Of a stretch of DNA of 64,000 nt, positions 52,086 to 60,639 are shown in pieces. The stretch covers positions 496,001 through 560,000 of the forward strand of contig CANMBU010000002.1 in assembly GCA_947496175.1 (NCBI GenBank), given 5' to 3'. Position 1 is the stretch's first letter. Each line of letters starts with the position of its first letter. A program made the position numbers and the translations under genes. The notes below the pieces were generated by a model. That model did not search any database. It was not told where the DNA came from and saw only the letters and a list, made by a program, of their open reading frames with translations. The DNA is from an uncultured Roseovarius sp. Lineage in GTDB: Bacteria > Pseudomonadota > Alphaproteobacteria > Rhodobacterales > Rhodobacteraceae.

Positions 52086-52142
52086 AGCGGCTGGATGTGC
52101 TCAATGTCGTGGAAAACTGCTCAATTGAAAGGATCAAACGCA

Positions 52143-52664
52143 ATGGACGACCAAACAGACAAGACCGTCGCGGTTTTTGACCGGCCTTTCAATCTTCCCG
52201 GCTTCGACGAAACGCTTCCTGCCGGAGAGTATGATATCGAGACAGAACTCGCCTCACCGCCCGATCACAAGGACCCTCAAGCCTGGAAGGCCTCTGTCGT
52301 GGTCCATCTGCATCCACGCCTGTCCCATCCGGGATTGACGCGGAGCCTGTCCGTGTCGCTGGCCGACCTCGACCGTGCCCGTGCGAAAGACAAACTGTCC
52401 GGCCAGGACCTCTCGCAGGTCTTTCTCGAAGAAATGCTGGCCGATCCCATGGTGCAACTCGTCATGAAGGCCGACGGGGTGTCTGAGGCGCATTTGCGCC
52501 ATCTCTACTCAGGATCGCGGACGGCACATACTGACATGGATGACGCGGACGCTGGGACCGAATACGCAACAGCGCAGGGGTCTTCGCGGGACGCTTCGGA
52601 CATTCATGACGCCGAGAATGAAGGGATGCCGTGCCGACCGCGCACTTCTTCTGTTTCCGTATGA
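52143..52664 (+). CDS. Hypothetical protein, 173 residues
   Basis: Start at ATG 52143 with AAAGGA upstream. The first 110 residues are structured: VFDRPFNLPGFDETLPAGEY, then DPQAWKASVVVHLHPRLSHPG and LDRARAKDKLSGQDLSQVFLEEMLADPMVQ. The C-terminal 60 residues are acidic, Asp/Ser-rich and likely disordered. LPAGEYDIETEL resembles LPPGTYEILVEEEL in the gene at 47836, so both may carry the same small domain. Function unknown. Confidence 0.6.
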   Translation: MDDQTDKTVAVFDRPFNLPGFDETLPAGEYDIETELASPPDHKDPQAWKASVVVHLHPRLSHPGLTRSLSVSLADLDRARAKDKLSGQDLSQVFLEEMLADPMVQLVMKADGVSEAHLRHLYSGSRTAHTDMDDADAGTEYATAQGSSRDASDIHDAENEGMPCRPRTSSVSV

Positions 52665-52708
52665 TGTCCGAAACGCGATTTCAGGGACCAAAAGAACGCG
52701 AGGAACTG

Positions 52709-52927
52709 ATGCAATCAAGAGTCGACGACACCCTGATGGATCACCCCATCCGCGCGCTTGGAGATGTGCCGAAGCTGCGATTCTGCTTGCGTTGTGATGC
52801 TTCGTTTTGGAGCGAGGGGTTCGGCCAGCGCATCTGTGCAAGGTGCAAAGGTACGACAGCATGGCGCGCGGCAGTGCCCGAAGGCGTCAGCAAAGGTCGG
52901 TCTCGCTCCGGCCGTCGGTCGACTTAG
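52709..52927 (+). CDS. Small zinc-ribbon protein
   Basis: 72 residues from ATG 52709 (GAGGAA upstream); an ATG pair at 52661-52664 overlapping the previous stop is the alternative start. KLRFCLRCDASFWSEGFG and QRICARCKGTTAW form a CxxC...CxxC zinc ribbon, followed by a basic tail (GVSKGRSRSGRRS) suited to nucleic acid contact. Function unknown. It lies ten bases before the transglutaminase gene. Confidence 0.65.
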   Translation: MQSRVDDTLMDHPIRALGDVPKLRFCLRCDASFWSEGFGQRICARCKGTTAWRAAVPEGVSKGRSRSGRRST

Positions 52928-52936
52928 GTCTGCTGC

Positions 52937-53803
52937 ATGCCGACGATCACGATCGCACACACGACGACCTATCGCTACCGCACCGCCGTGGTTCTTGGAC
53001 CGCACAGGCTGATGTTGCGCCCTCGTGAAACGCGGGATCTCATATTGACGGCTTTCGATCTTGAAATCACGCCGACGGCCCGCATCGACTGGTCCCACGA
53101 TGTCGCCGGAAACGCCATCGCTATCGCCAACTTCGATGTCGCAACGGAGACGCTTTCGATCCGGTCGCACACAACCGCCATCCTGAACGCGCCAGACTGG
53201 CCCGTCTTCCCGATTGCTGCCTCTGCGACGTCCTACCCGTTTCTCTACTCCGCCGAAGACTGGACAGATCTCGGGGCGCTTTCTGCGCCACAATACCAAG
53301 ACGACGCAGGGCGCTTGTCAAACTGGGTCGAACAATTCGTGATGCACAGGCCAACGGATACCCTGTCGCTCCTGAAGGACGTCAGCAATGGCATCACAGC
53401 GCAGATCACATATGAGATCCGCGAGAGCGAAGGCACGCAAGGACCACTCGAAACTCTCGACCGGGGCTGTGGCTCGTGTCGCGACTTTGCGGTCCTCTTT
53501 GCCGAGGCTATCCGAACGCTGGGTTTCGGGGCGCGTCTGGTGTCCGGCTATCTTTACGACCCCAGTAATGACCGGCTCGGATCTGCCGGCTCGGGCTCTA
53601 CACATGCATGGGTCGAAGTCTTCGTTCCCGGGGCCGGTTGGATCCCGTTCGACCCAACGAACAGGTCGGTGGGGTCGGCCAACCTGATCCCGGTGGCCGT
53701 TGCGCGAAACATATCACAGGTCGCTCCGGTAACCGGCAGCTTCCAGGGAGAAGGTAACGATCTGCTCTCGATGGAGGTGGTTGTGCGTGTTGAGGATCAG
53801 TGA
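52937..53803 (+). CDS. Transglutaminase-like protein
   Basis: 288 residues. An N-terminal beta domain ([20 protein letters not shown], the bacterial transglutaminase-like N-region) precedes a papain-like core with the triad Cys in [16 protein letters not shown], His in [12 protein letters not shown] and Asp in WIPFDPTN. Such bacterial proteins are probably proteases or amidohydrolases, often encoded with an alpha-E and a circularly permuted ATP-grasp gene, which are absent here. There is no signal peptide, so it is cytoplasmic. Confidence 0.88.
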   Translation: MPTITIAHTTTYRYRTAVVLGPHRLMLRPRETRDLILTAFDLEITPTARIDWSHDVAGNAIAIANFDVATETLSIRSHTTAILNAPDWPVFPIAASATSYPFLYSAEDWTDLGALSAPQYQDDAGRLSNWVEQFVMHRPTDTLSLLKDVSNGITAQITYEIRESEGTQGPLETLDRGCGSCRDFAVLFAEAIRTLGFGARLVSGYLYDPSNDRLGSAGSGSTHAWVEVFVPGAGWIPFDPTNRSVGSANLIPVAVARNISQVAPVTGSFQGEGNDLLSMEVVVRVEDQ

Positions 53804-54015
53804 TTACGCCGGTAAGAACGGGACGTCCATTCGCCGACTATCATGCGGCGTTCGGAGGGTTTGTCCGGGTGCCCTTTTTGGCAGGGCAAAAGACCGCTTC
53901 GGCGAAAATGGCTGCAGCGCGGCGAAACTTATGTCGCAAATGCGAGAGGTTTCTGCGTCAGCGAAAGCTGCAAGAGAATAAGTCCGCTTCGTCCGCATAG
54001 CCGACCTACACCGCA

Positions 54016-54050
54016 ACAAAAACCGGCCACACCCCTCGGGTGCAGCCGGT
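54016..54050 (-). terminator. Intrinsic terminator of tmm
   Basis: ACCGGC (54022-54027) and GCCGGT (54045-54050) frame an inner ACACCC/GGGTG stem. Read leftward it is followed by TTTTTGT, a good T-tract, 22 bases past the tmm stop codon. Confidence 0.8.
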
Positions 54051-54071
54051 CTCAAATTCATTCCGCCAAAC

Positions 54072-55415
54072 TTACGTCTGCAGATACGCCTCAAGGCTGT
54101 CATCCAGCGCGTCTTTCCACGGCGTGTGATGCGCCGGGGCCTGTTTGCCGGTCATGGGCGAGGTATAGCCGTGGTTGCGGAACTCCATGATGCCTTTCTT
54201 CTTGTGCTTCTTCCACTCAAAGAAGGCTTGGTTGGCCGCGTCCACATCAAAGCTCGGGTAGTCCGTCTCGGCGATCAACTCACGCACGTAATCGCCCTGA
54301 TACCGGATACAGGCATAGTCATCCTCCAAAGCGTCTTCTGCCGCCTCACGCGCCACCGGATCGGCCTCCATCGTCGCCTGATCGGGCAAATCAATCTTGC
54401 CCATAATCTGATCGCGCACCCACCAGGCCTGGGCGTCAAACATGTTGAACGTGTACCATTGGTCCTGCATGCCCAGGTAGAACATCTTGGGATTCTTGTT
54501 CCAAACCACGCCTTTGTAGAGGTCCGCCGCCGCAAGACGGTTGGCCGTCTTCAGGCGCAAATCATCCGGCAGGAAGGGGAAGTGGTGTTTGTAGCCGGTG
54601 CACAGGATGATCGCGTCAACATCCTTGCTGGACCCATCCTTGAAATGCGCCGTCTTGCCCTCGACCTTCACAAGCGCAGGCACTTCCTCCCAATTATCGG
54701 GCCAGTCGTAGCCCATGGGCGCCGTACGATGGGCCACCGTCACCGACTTGCAGCCGTATTTCCAGCATTGTGATCCGATGTCCTCGGCCGAATAAGACGT
54801 GCCAAGGATCAAGATGTCCTTGTCCGTGAATTCACGTGCATCGCGAAAATCATGGGCATGCAGCACGCGTCCATTGAAGCTTTCGAACCCGGGGTAGTAG
54901 GGCACATTGGGCGACGAGAAATGCCCACTGGCCACCACCACATGATCAAACTCTTCGGCTGTCTCGGAATCGTTCACAGAATCCCGCGCTGTCACTGTGA
55001 ACTTGCCCGAACCCTCATCATAGCGCACATCGCGAATGGTGTTGTTGAACCGGATCCAGTCGCGCACGCCGGCCTTTTTCACCCGGCCTTCAATATAGTC
55101 AAAGAGCACAGCACGCGGCGGGTAGCTGGCGATCTCTTTGCCGAAATGCTCATCAAAAGTGTAGTCGGCAAACTCCAACCCCTCTTTGGGACCATTCGAC
55201 CACAAATAGCGATACATCGAGCCATGGCACGGCTCACCATCTGCGCCGACGCCCGTGCGCCAAGTGTATTTCCACAGACCACCCCAGTCGTCCTGCTTTT
55301 CGTAGCAAACAACATCCGGAATATCCTCGCCGTTTTGCTTGGCGGACTGGAACGCCCTGAGCTGTGCCAGCCCCGAAGGGCCTGCGCCAATAATGGCAAC
55401 GCGTTTCTTGGCCAT
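54072..55415 (-). CDS. tmm: Trimethylamine monooxygenase (flavin-containing monooxygenase)
   Basis: 447 residues, the usual length of bacterial Tmm. [20 protein letters not shown] binds [22 protein letters not shown] contains the FMO signature region, and [20 protein letters not shown] binds NADPH. Tmm oxidises trimethylamine (and other methylated amines or sulfides) to the N-oxide, a key step by which marine roseobacters use methylamines for energy and nitrogen. The divergent gene is a periplasmic-binding-protein-like gene. A terminator follows. The next steps (tdm, tmo transporter) are not in this window. Confidence 0.92.
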   Translation of the reverse strand: MAKKRVAIIGAGPSGLAQLRAFQSAKQNGEDIPDVVCYEKQDDWGGLWKYTWRTGVGADGEPCHGSMYRYLWSNGPKEGLEFADYTFDEHFGKEIASYPPRAVLFDYIEGRVKKAGVRDWIRFNNTIRDVRYDEGSGKFTVTARDSVNDSETAEEFDHVVVASGHFSSPNVPYYPGFESFNGRVLHAHDFRDAREFTDKDILILGTSYSAEDIGSQCWKYGCKSVTVAHRTAPMGYDWPDNWEEVPALVKVEGKTAHFKDGSSKDVDAIILCTGYKHHFPFLPDDLRLKTANRLAAADLYKGVVWNKNPKMFYLGMQDQWYTFNMFDAQAWWVRDQIMGKIDLPDQATMEADPVAREAAEDALEDDYACIRYQGDYVRELIAETDYPSFDVDAANQAFFEWKKHKKKGIMEFRNHGYTSPMTGKQAPAHHTPWKDALDDSLEAYLQT

Positions 55416-55440
55416 GTGGTCTTTCTCCCTGGATTGAATT

Positions 55441-55507
55441 GAACCAATATTTTACTTTGGTTCTTTTGGTTCCTTGAATTAAGCCAAAGACTGGACCAGT
55501 CTGTCAA
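55441..55507 (-). promoter_or_regulatory. tmm promoter region with palindrome and TTGGTTC repeats
   Basis: On the minus strand TTGACA (55507-55502) fits a -35 box; GACTGG-T-CCAGTC, a perfect palindrome at 55489-55501, directly follows, and an AT-rich GCTTAATT lies where a -10 box would be. Further down, TTGGTTC occurs at 55457-55463 and 55466-55472 on the plus strand, nine bases apart, and inverted at 55441-55447. These are plausible regulator sites; which protein binds is unknown. Confidence 0.5.
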
Positions 55508-55606
55508 CAGATTCATTTGGCTTTTGATCGGAGACGCCCCATCGATACCTCCAGCTTCGCCCAAAGATTGGCCATCTCCGGCGCCATGCCACGTCTGTCG
55601 GTGGGC

Positions 55607-56839
55607 ATGACCAATACGGTGGATATTGGGTTTCTGGCGCCCTTGTCGGGGCAGGCTGTATCTTGGGGTCTGCCCGGGCTACACGGATGCCGCATCTGGG
55701 AAAACTGGCTGAACCAGGCGGGCGGCGTGCTCATCAATGGGCGGCGGTATCCGATTGCCATTCATGCCCAAGACTGTGGCGATACCGAACAGGCCGCGCG
55801 GGAAGGTGCGGCACAGCTTTTACAGACCCATGACATAAAGCTGATGATGATGTTAGGCGGGGATGCTTACGCAGCTGTGGCCGATGACTTGCACGCGCGT
55901 CGCATCCTGACCTCGACACTTCTGCCCTCCGATCTGTCTCCGGATTCGCCATACCTGATCGCGCCCTCCGAGGTGCACCCTGTCTATGTTGTGACGGGCG
56001 TCGAGTGGCTCACCCGCAATCGGCCAGAGCTGAAAACCGTGGCCCTCTGCGCCCAACAGGATGGCATGGGCCTGCCATCTCTCGCCACCTACCGCGCGGC
56101 CTTCAAGGCGGCGGGCATCGAGATTGTCAAAGAGGTGCAGTATCCCGCCGAGGGAGCCTCCGCCGAGGATGTCGCGGGCCCAATGCTGGCGGCCAAACCC
56201 GATATCCTCTGCTGGTGCACCAGCTATACGCCCATGGTGCATGCCCTAACAGAATATGCAGCCGCGCAGAGGTATGGCGGTCAAATCCTGTCCTGCACGT
56301 TGGATCACTACCAGAAACTGGTGGAGCGACTGGGTCGAGACTTCATGGAAGGTGTCACCTTCCAGTTCCCTGATTTTGACGACCCCGCACTCAGCGAAAA
56401 GGCATTTTTCTTCAATCAACCCAATGCTTTCTTTGAAGAATATAACAGCCGCTATCCTGATGGCTGGACCGCCGTGAGCTGGGAATACGCCGCCATCCTC
56501 GATATCTGGCATGCCGCAGTAGAGAAGGCCGACAGTGTCACGCCGTCCTCAGTTCTGGCCGCAATGAAACAGCTGGGCCATGTCACCCACGCTTTTGGCC
56601 CAGCCGAATGGTGGGGCACAGATATGTTTGGCATCGACAATGCGCTGATAGGCGATTGGCCGGTGGTGCGCATTGAAAAGGGCCGCGCAAGGGTGGTCGA
56701 ATTTGGCTCCGTGCCGGGTTGGCTAAGACAGCACGAAGCGCTTCTGCGAGTTGAGATGCAGGACTTGGGTCAGATGTGGGATCAGCGGCTGGGCCAGAAC
56801 GGACTAGGCCCGGATTTGGGGGCGCGAGTGATTGGGTAG
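55607..56839 (+). CDS. Periplasmic-binding-protein-like protein without signal peptide (AmiC/UrtA-like)
   Basis: 410 residues from the ATG at 55607 (GGTGGG upstream); ATG 55586 or TTG 55517 are possible, but none gives a signal peptide. TVDIGFLAPLSGQAVSWGLPG and HAQDCGDTEQAAREGAAQLL are the opening of type 1 binding proteins for amides, urea or branched-chain amino acids. The absence of an export signal and of permease genes suggests a cytoplasmic sensor, as AmiC is for amides in Pseudomonas. Being divergent from tmm, it may sense a methylated amine. This role is inference. Confidence 0.78.
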   Translation: MTNTVDIGFLAPLSGQAVSWGLPGLHGCRIWENWLNQAGGVLINGRRYPIAIHAQDCGDTEQAAREGAAQLLQTHDIKLMMMLGGDAYAAVADDLHARRILTSTLLPSDLSPDSPYLIAPSEVHPVYVVTGVEWLTRNRPELKTVALCAQQDGMGLPSLATYRAAFKAAGIEIVKEVQYPAEGASAEDVAGPMLAAKPDILCWCTSYTPMVHALTEYAAAQRYGGQILSCTLDHYQKLVERLGRDFMEGVTFQFPDFDDPALSEKAFFFNQPNAFFEEYNSRYPDGWTAVSWEYAAILDIWHAAVEKADSVTPSSVLAAMKQLGHVTHAFGPAEWWGTDMFGIDNALIGDWPVVRIEKGRARVVEFGSVPGWLRQHEALLRVEMQDLGQMWDQRLGQNGLGPDLGARVIG

Positions 56840-56870
56840 AATAACAGGCTCAGGATTGATCCTTGACCTG

Positions 56871-56910
56871 CACCCATCCGTCGAGTGGGACACCCATCCG
56901 TCGAGTGGGA
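56871..56910. repeat. Perfect 20-bp tandem duplication
   Basis: CACCCATCCGTCGAGTGGGA occurs twice without a gap (56871-56890 and 56891-56910), 32 bases after a stop codon. It could be a slippage product or a pair of protein-binding sites. Confidence 0.85.
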
Positions 56911-57097
56911 AGCTACCGAAAACGCCAACATGCCAGCGCCGAATTGGGCCTATACTTATCGCTTGTGTTAAGCTGCGGGCGTTACATGTCATTCAGCTTA
57001 GAAAGTTCCTTCCAAGCGCAATGCGATCAGGCATGTGCGCTCGGAGTTCCGTTCAGCTCACGGTGGCTTCAAAACACCCCTGTTTCGGCCCAGGTGC

Positions 57098-57250
57098 TCA
57101 GTCGAGCGCGACGCCCAGGAGCACCAGAAGAAGAACACCTCCCGCAACGAGGATCTTGCGAGAAACTTTCACCTCGCCAGACAACCATTCGGATGCGCGT
57201 TGAAGGTCAGTTTGTTGAGGAACATCGGGTTGATGCTGTTGTTCATTCAT
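57098..57250 (-). CDS. 50-residue single-span membrane protein
   Basis: ATG at 57250 with AAAGGAG eight bases before it. MNEQQHQPDVPQQTDLQRAS is followed by EWLSGEVKVSRKILVAGG and VLLLVLLGVALD: a Gln-rich soluble half, a basic junction (SRK) and one C-terminal membrane helix, so tail-anchored with the N-terminus in the cytoplasm. The good ribosome site and codon pattern support it as a real gene. No family known to me. Confidence 0.65.
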   Translation of the reverse strand: MNEQQHQPDVPQQTDLQRASEWLSGEVKVSRKILVAGGVLLLVLLGVALD

Positions 57251-57385
57251 TGTGTGTAACTCCTTTCATTGAGATGGCAGCCGAGGCAGCGCCTGTATTG
57301 CGCGGTCAGATGCTCATTTTTTTGGTGCAGGAGGCTTTGGGAAGCCCAAAACCTCCATGTGTCGTTTGCAAGCCGCAGAACGTTG

Positions 57386-57925
57386 TTAGCTTGATGTGAA
57401 CGGCATCGACGAGTGATGCAGCACGAACTTCAGATCGCCGTCATCCATACGCTCAATCCCAAATGTGTATTCAACTTTCACTTCGGTGCCTTCGGTGGTC
57501 ATGAAGAAGTAGTTCCCCATGGTCATAGCTGTATCTCCATTGATGACCGTGCCTTCTGGCTCCCACCGAACATCCGTGTAAGGCGCGATAGCAAATCCAC
57601 CGTCCTCTGCGATATCACCGCCCACGAAATACGACAGGGCTTCGTCGAAATCACCGCGGAATTGATCATCGCTTGCAAGCGTCGGTTTGAACAGAACGGG
57701 ACGTTCGCCATACGCGTAAAATTCTTCGATGTGGGCGGCCGCAGCGGCTTTGTAATCTCCGCCTTGGGTGTGAATGGTTCCGATGTTCACAATGCCCTCA
57801 CCCCATGCTTCCTTGAGCGCCGTGACTTCAGTCTCGGTTAATTTGGCAGTCTTGTCAGTTCCCGCATTGGCGGCCGCGGATGTGAGTGCAATCGCTGCGG
57901 CGGTGGCAAGTGTGATGGACTTCAT
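57386..57925 (-). CDS. Secreted SnoaL/NTF2-like protein
   Basis: 179 residues with a signal peptide cleaved at about ANAG (residue 22). The mature part has an NTF2-like pattern: helices with EVTALKEAWGEGIVNIGTIH, DYKAAAAAHIEEFYAYGERP, then strands VRWEPEGTVINGDTAMTMGNYFFMTT and KVEYTFGIERMDDGDLKFVLHHSSMP. The final block (LHHSS, following YTFG) is typical of CaMKII-association-like SnoaL proteins, sometimes mis-annotated as phosphoribosyl-AMP cyclohydrolase in databases. Divergent LysR control is likely. Confidence 0.78.
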   Translation of the reverse strand: MKSITLATAAAIALTSAAANAGTDKTAKLTETEVTALKEAWGEGIVNIGTIHTQGGDYKAAAAAHIEEFYAYGERPVLFKPTLASDDQFRGDFDEALSYFVGGDIAEDGGFAIAPYTDVRWEPEGTVINGDTAMTMGNYFFMTTEGTEVKVEYTFGIERMDDGDLKFVLHHSSMPFTSS

Positions 57926-57992
57926 TGTTTTCTCTCCTGGTTAGGATGACGGATTATTTTTGCTGTAACATTCAGGTGGGTTGTCAGGATTA

Positions 57993-58038
57993 ATACTTCC
58001 AATGGAAATATTTTCAGATATTGATAGCTAAAAGCTAT
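57993..58038. promoter_or_regulatory. Two inverted repeats in the LysR divergent promoter
   Basis: ATACTTCC-AAT-GGAAATAT (57993-58011, 7 of 8 pairs) and ATAGCT-AAA-AGCTAT (58024-58038, perfect) lie between the secreted-protein gene and the LysR gene. LysR regulators use such T-N11-A-type palindromes as recognition and activation sites. Confidence 0.5.
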
Positions 58039-58054
58039 TAATGGGGATTATCCA

Positions 58055-58981
58055 ATGCGACCTACATTGCGCCAGATCGAGTATTTCGTTGCCGTTGCGG
58101 AATTTGGGGCGTTCGGCGCTGCGGCAAATGCCCTCGCGGTCAGCCAGCCGAGCCTCTCCAAACAACTTGCATCAATGGAAGAAGAACTGGGCATCGTTCT
58201 TTTTGAGCGGACGTCTCGCCGTGTGACTCTCACTCCAATTGGCAAAAAAATGCTCCAGCGAGCGCGTACAATTTTGCAGGACGTGACCGAATTCAAAGCA
58301 GCCGCACGTGGTTCTGTTGGTCTTTTCGGCGATCGTTTGACCATTGGTGTTCTGCCATCTGTCGGAGCTTACTTTATGCCGATCGCGAGCAAGCGCCTTC
58401 ATGTTCGATTTCCCAACCTCAGACTTGTTGTGCGCGAGGGAACAACGGCGCAGTTGCTGGAAATGTTGATCGATGGTCGCATTGATACCGTGATTGGCAC
58501 ACCGACCAACGAACCCAACATCGAGAGTGTTTCTCTGTTTACAGAAACGCTTTGGGTCTGTGCTGCTAGCGATGATCCGCTTTCTGCTCAGAGTGGACCG
58601 GTTGCGCTCACTGAGCTTGCTGACCGACCGCTGCTCGCGCTCAGTTCAGGTTTCACATTGCACGACATCGTCGAGGACCTTGCAGTCAAAGCCAACACTT
58701 TCGTCAGTCGCGACTACCAAGGGGCCAGTCTTGACGCGATTAGGCAAATGGCAGTCATGGGAGCAGGCGTTGCCGTCCTGCCATCGCTTTATGCTTTGGC
58801 CGAAGCCGTGCGGGATCCAGATTTTGTCGTACGGCGAATCGACCATCCCGAAGCGCGGCACGATATTGCTCTTCACTGGCGCCGATCCACGCCGCACAAA
58901 GATGATTTTCAACAGCTCGTGGAGCATCTAATTGCTGCGAAACAGGAAATTCGAGAGGCGCGGGGCGAACGTTTCAAGTAA
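58055..58981 (+). CDS. LysR-family transcriptional regulator
   Basis: 308 residues. The N-terminal winged helix-turn-helix is standard: LRQIEYFVAVAEFGAFGAAANALAVSQPSLSKQLASMEEELGIVLFER. The C-terminal co-inducer domain runs from about residue 90 (LTIGVLPSVGAYFMP) to 295. It is of the OxyR/CbbR branch in general form, but has no conserved peroxide-sensing cysteine pair. The divergent secreted SnoaL-like gene is the obvious target. Inducer unknown. Confidence 0.92.
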   Translation: MRPTLRQIEYFVAVAEFGAFGAAANALAVSQPSLSKQLASMEEELGIVLFERTSRRVTLTPIGKKMLQRARTILQDVTEFKAAARGSVGLFGDRLTIGVLPSVGAYFMPIASKRLHVRFPNLRLVVREGTTAQLLEMLIDGRIDTVIGTPTNEPNIESVSLFTETLWVCAASDDPLSAQSGPVALTELADRPLLALSSGFTLHDIVEDLAVKANTFVSRDYQGASLDAIRQMAVMGAGVAVLPSLYALAEAVRDPDFVVRRIDHPEARHDIALHWRRSTPHKDDFQQLVEHLIAAKQEIREARGERFK

Positions 58982-59132
58982 ATCCTTTGTTGTCGGTTAT
59001 GCTTGGTGCCGCGGGCGCAAGCCGCTGAACGCGACAATCGAACTTCAGGGCGCCAATGACATCCTGCTTAACCAAACACCGACGCAGCGCCAGCCGGATG
59101 CCTTAATCCCTGCAAAACAAAGGCGTTAACCT

Positions 59133-59861
59133 TTATCCGTCCTGCAAGAGCAGTTTCTGCTCTTCTACCAGGTGTAATTTGATGAACTCCACGGCTTGAG
59201 CCACGTCGCGCGATGCAATTGCATTGTAGAGGGTGTTGTAGCGTTTCTGGTAGACCTGCACGCGTTTGGGCGTGAGGCTTCGGCGGCGCAGCTCGGTGCG
59301 AAAGCTCTGGCGGTAGGTTTCGACCGCCAGCCTGTAGCACGACTCCAAAAGGGCGTTGCCTGTGCCCTCCGCGATCTGCACATAAAGTTTTTCTTCCAAG
59401 GCGATAAAGGTATCGAGATCGGTTGTGACCGCTTCGATCTGTGACAGCGTTTTGGCCATGTCCGACACCATGCGCGGCGTCATGTTCACCACGGCCAGGC
59501 GTACAATCTCGGGCTCCAGAATGCCCCGTACCACAAGGTGGTCGAGCGGGCTGGTTTCGCCTGCCACGCTGTCGGCGGTCATGGCCGCGCGGGGGCTGGA
59601 CCTGTAGGTGACAAAGCTGCCGGATCCGGGCCGCCGCAGGATCACGTTCTGGCTCTCCAGCACATCCAGCGCTTCGCGCACTGTGTTGCGCGCCACCCCC
59701 AACTCCGCCGCCAGAGTCCGCTCAGACGGAAGACGTGTATCTCTTTGATATTCCTCGGACTTTATCCGGGCAAAAAGCGTATCCACCACGATCTGGACCG
59801 TAGCCCCGATCTGGCCTGGGATGACAATGCCCGGATCGTCAGATGTTACAGACGTGCTCAT
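59133..59861 (-). CDS. GntR-family regulator, FadR/FCD type
   Basis: 242 residues. The winged helix-turn-helix (about residues 25-85) reads LPSERTLAAELGVARNTVREALDVLESQNVI; the FCD ligand domain follows, with Arg/Asp and histidine pattern starting LVVRGILEPEIVRLAVVNMT and ending RDVAQAVEFIKLHLVEE. FCD regulators respond to organic acids such as glycolate or carnitine-related acids. It is divergent from the thioesterase and Dpp-type ABC transporter genes, its probable regulon. Confidence 0.9.
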   Translation of the reverse strand: MSTSVTSDDPGIVIPGQIGATVQIVVDTLFARIKSEEYQRDTRLPSERTLAAELGVARNTVREALDVLESQNVILRRPGSGSFVTYRSSPRAAMTADSVAGETSPLDHLVVRGILEPEIVRLAVVNMTPRMVSDMAKTLSQIEAVTTDLDTFIALEEKLYVQIAEGTGNALLESCYRLAVETYRQSFRTELRRRSLTPKRVQVYQKRYNTLYNAIASRDVAQAVEFIKLHLVEEQKLLLQDG

Positions 59862-59878
59862 CTTTCACCGCGTCACTT

Positions 59879-59906
59879 TTGGTCTAATTGGTATAAATTG
59901 GTATGG
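59879..59906. promoter_or_regulatory. Three direct TTGGT repeats, candidate GntR operator
   Basis: TTGGTCTAA, TTGGTATAAA and TTGGTATGG lie head to tail at 59879, 59888 and 59898, 18 bases from the GntR start codon on the divergent side. The 9-10-bp spacing puts them about one helix turn apart. A TTGGT repeat with 9-bp spacing also occurs at the tmm promoter. Confidence 0.5.
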
Positions 59907-60004
59907 TGTCGACGTAAAGTACTGGTTTTGCGGTGTTTCGTTCTGGGCAAAAATCCTTGGCATCCAATCGATGCCAAGGGGATGATGGTACTGACCTGAC
60001 CAAA

Positions 60005-60499
60005 ATGAGCCACACGATGTCTGATCCCAAACTTTTCATGTCCAACCTGCACGCCATTGAGGCCGACTGGATAGACTACAATAACCACCTCAACATGGGC
60101 TACTATACCGTCCTTTTTGATCGCGGTGCGGATGAGGCTTATGCGGTGCTGGGCTTCGGTCCTGACTATGCGCAGGAACGGGGGTTGACCACGTATACAG
60201 CCGAATTTCACATTCGCTACCTGCGTGAGCTAAAGCTGGGGGATAAAGTACGCATCGCCTTTCGTATTGTCGATCACGATGAAAAACGGTTCCACAGCTA
60301 TCAGGAAATGTACCACGAAGATGGCTGGATGGCAGCGACAGGTGAATCCATGGTTTTGCATGTGGATATGTCAGGCCCAAAGGTGGCGCCCATGCCCGTA
60401 GACATCCTGAACAACGTGAAAGCCATGGTCCGCGCCCAGTCTGACATGCCGCAGCCAGAGGCTGTTGGCGCGGCGATCAGCCTGCGCCGAATGCGTTGA
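60005..60499 (+). CDS. Hotdog-fold acyl-CoA thioesterase (4HBT type)
   Basis: 164 residues from ATG 60005 (60017 possible; neither has a strong ribosome site). IEADWIDYNNHLNMGYYTVLFDRGADEA and YTAEFHIRYLRELKLGDKV are the hotdog fold and its active-site strip, with Asp in WIDYNNHLN. In carnitine and betaine catabolism a related enzyme cleaves betainyl-CoA or a 3-hydroxyacyl-CoA, so a role in the breakdown of an imported compound is plausible. It lies divergent from the GntR gene and 141 bp before the ABC importer genes. Confidence 0.8.
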   Translation: MSHTMSDPKLFMSNLHAIEADWIDYNNHLNMGYYTVLFDRGADEAYAVLGFGPDYAQERGLTTYTAEFHIRYLRELKLGDKVRIAFRIVDHDEKRFHSYQEMYHEDGWMAATGESMVLHVDMSGPKVAPMPVDILNNVKAMVRAQSDMPQPEAVGAAISLRRMR

Positions 60500-60639
60500 A
60501 CTCACGAAATTCTTTGTGAAAAATGTGACAAGTGTCTCGACGCATGGCATCGGCCCGGTCTAGGGTCGGCAAAATGGGAGAACGCCAATGTGTCCACCAC
60601 TCAAGTTGAACTGGCACATGGCACGCGCGACGGGACCGG

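Noticed and set aside
53800..54000. 66-codon frame overlapping the transglutaminase stop
   Set aside because: A GTG overlaps the stop codon, but there is no ribosome site and the sequence has no structured pattern; it ends just before the tmm terminator.
56863..57399. 178-codon plus-strand frame after the binding-protein gene
   Set aside because: Begins within the tandem 20-bp repeat, has no ribosome site, and runs antisense through the 50-residue membrane gene, which is better supported.
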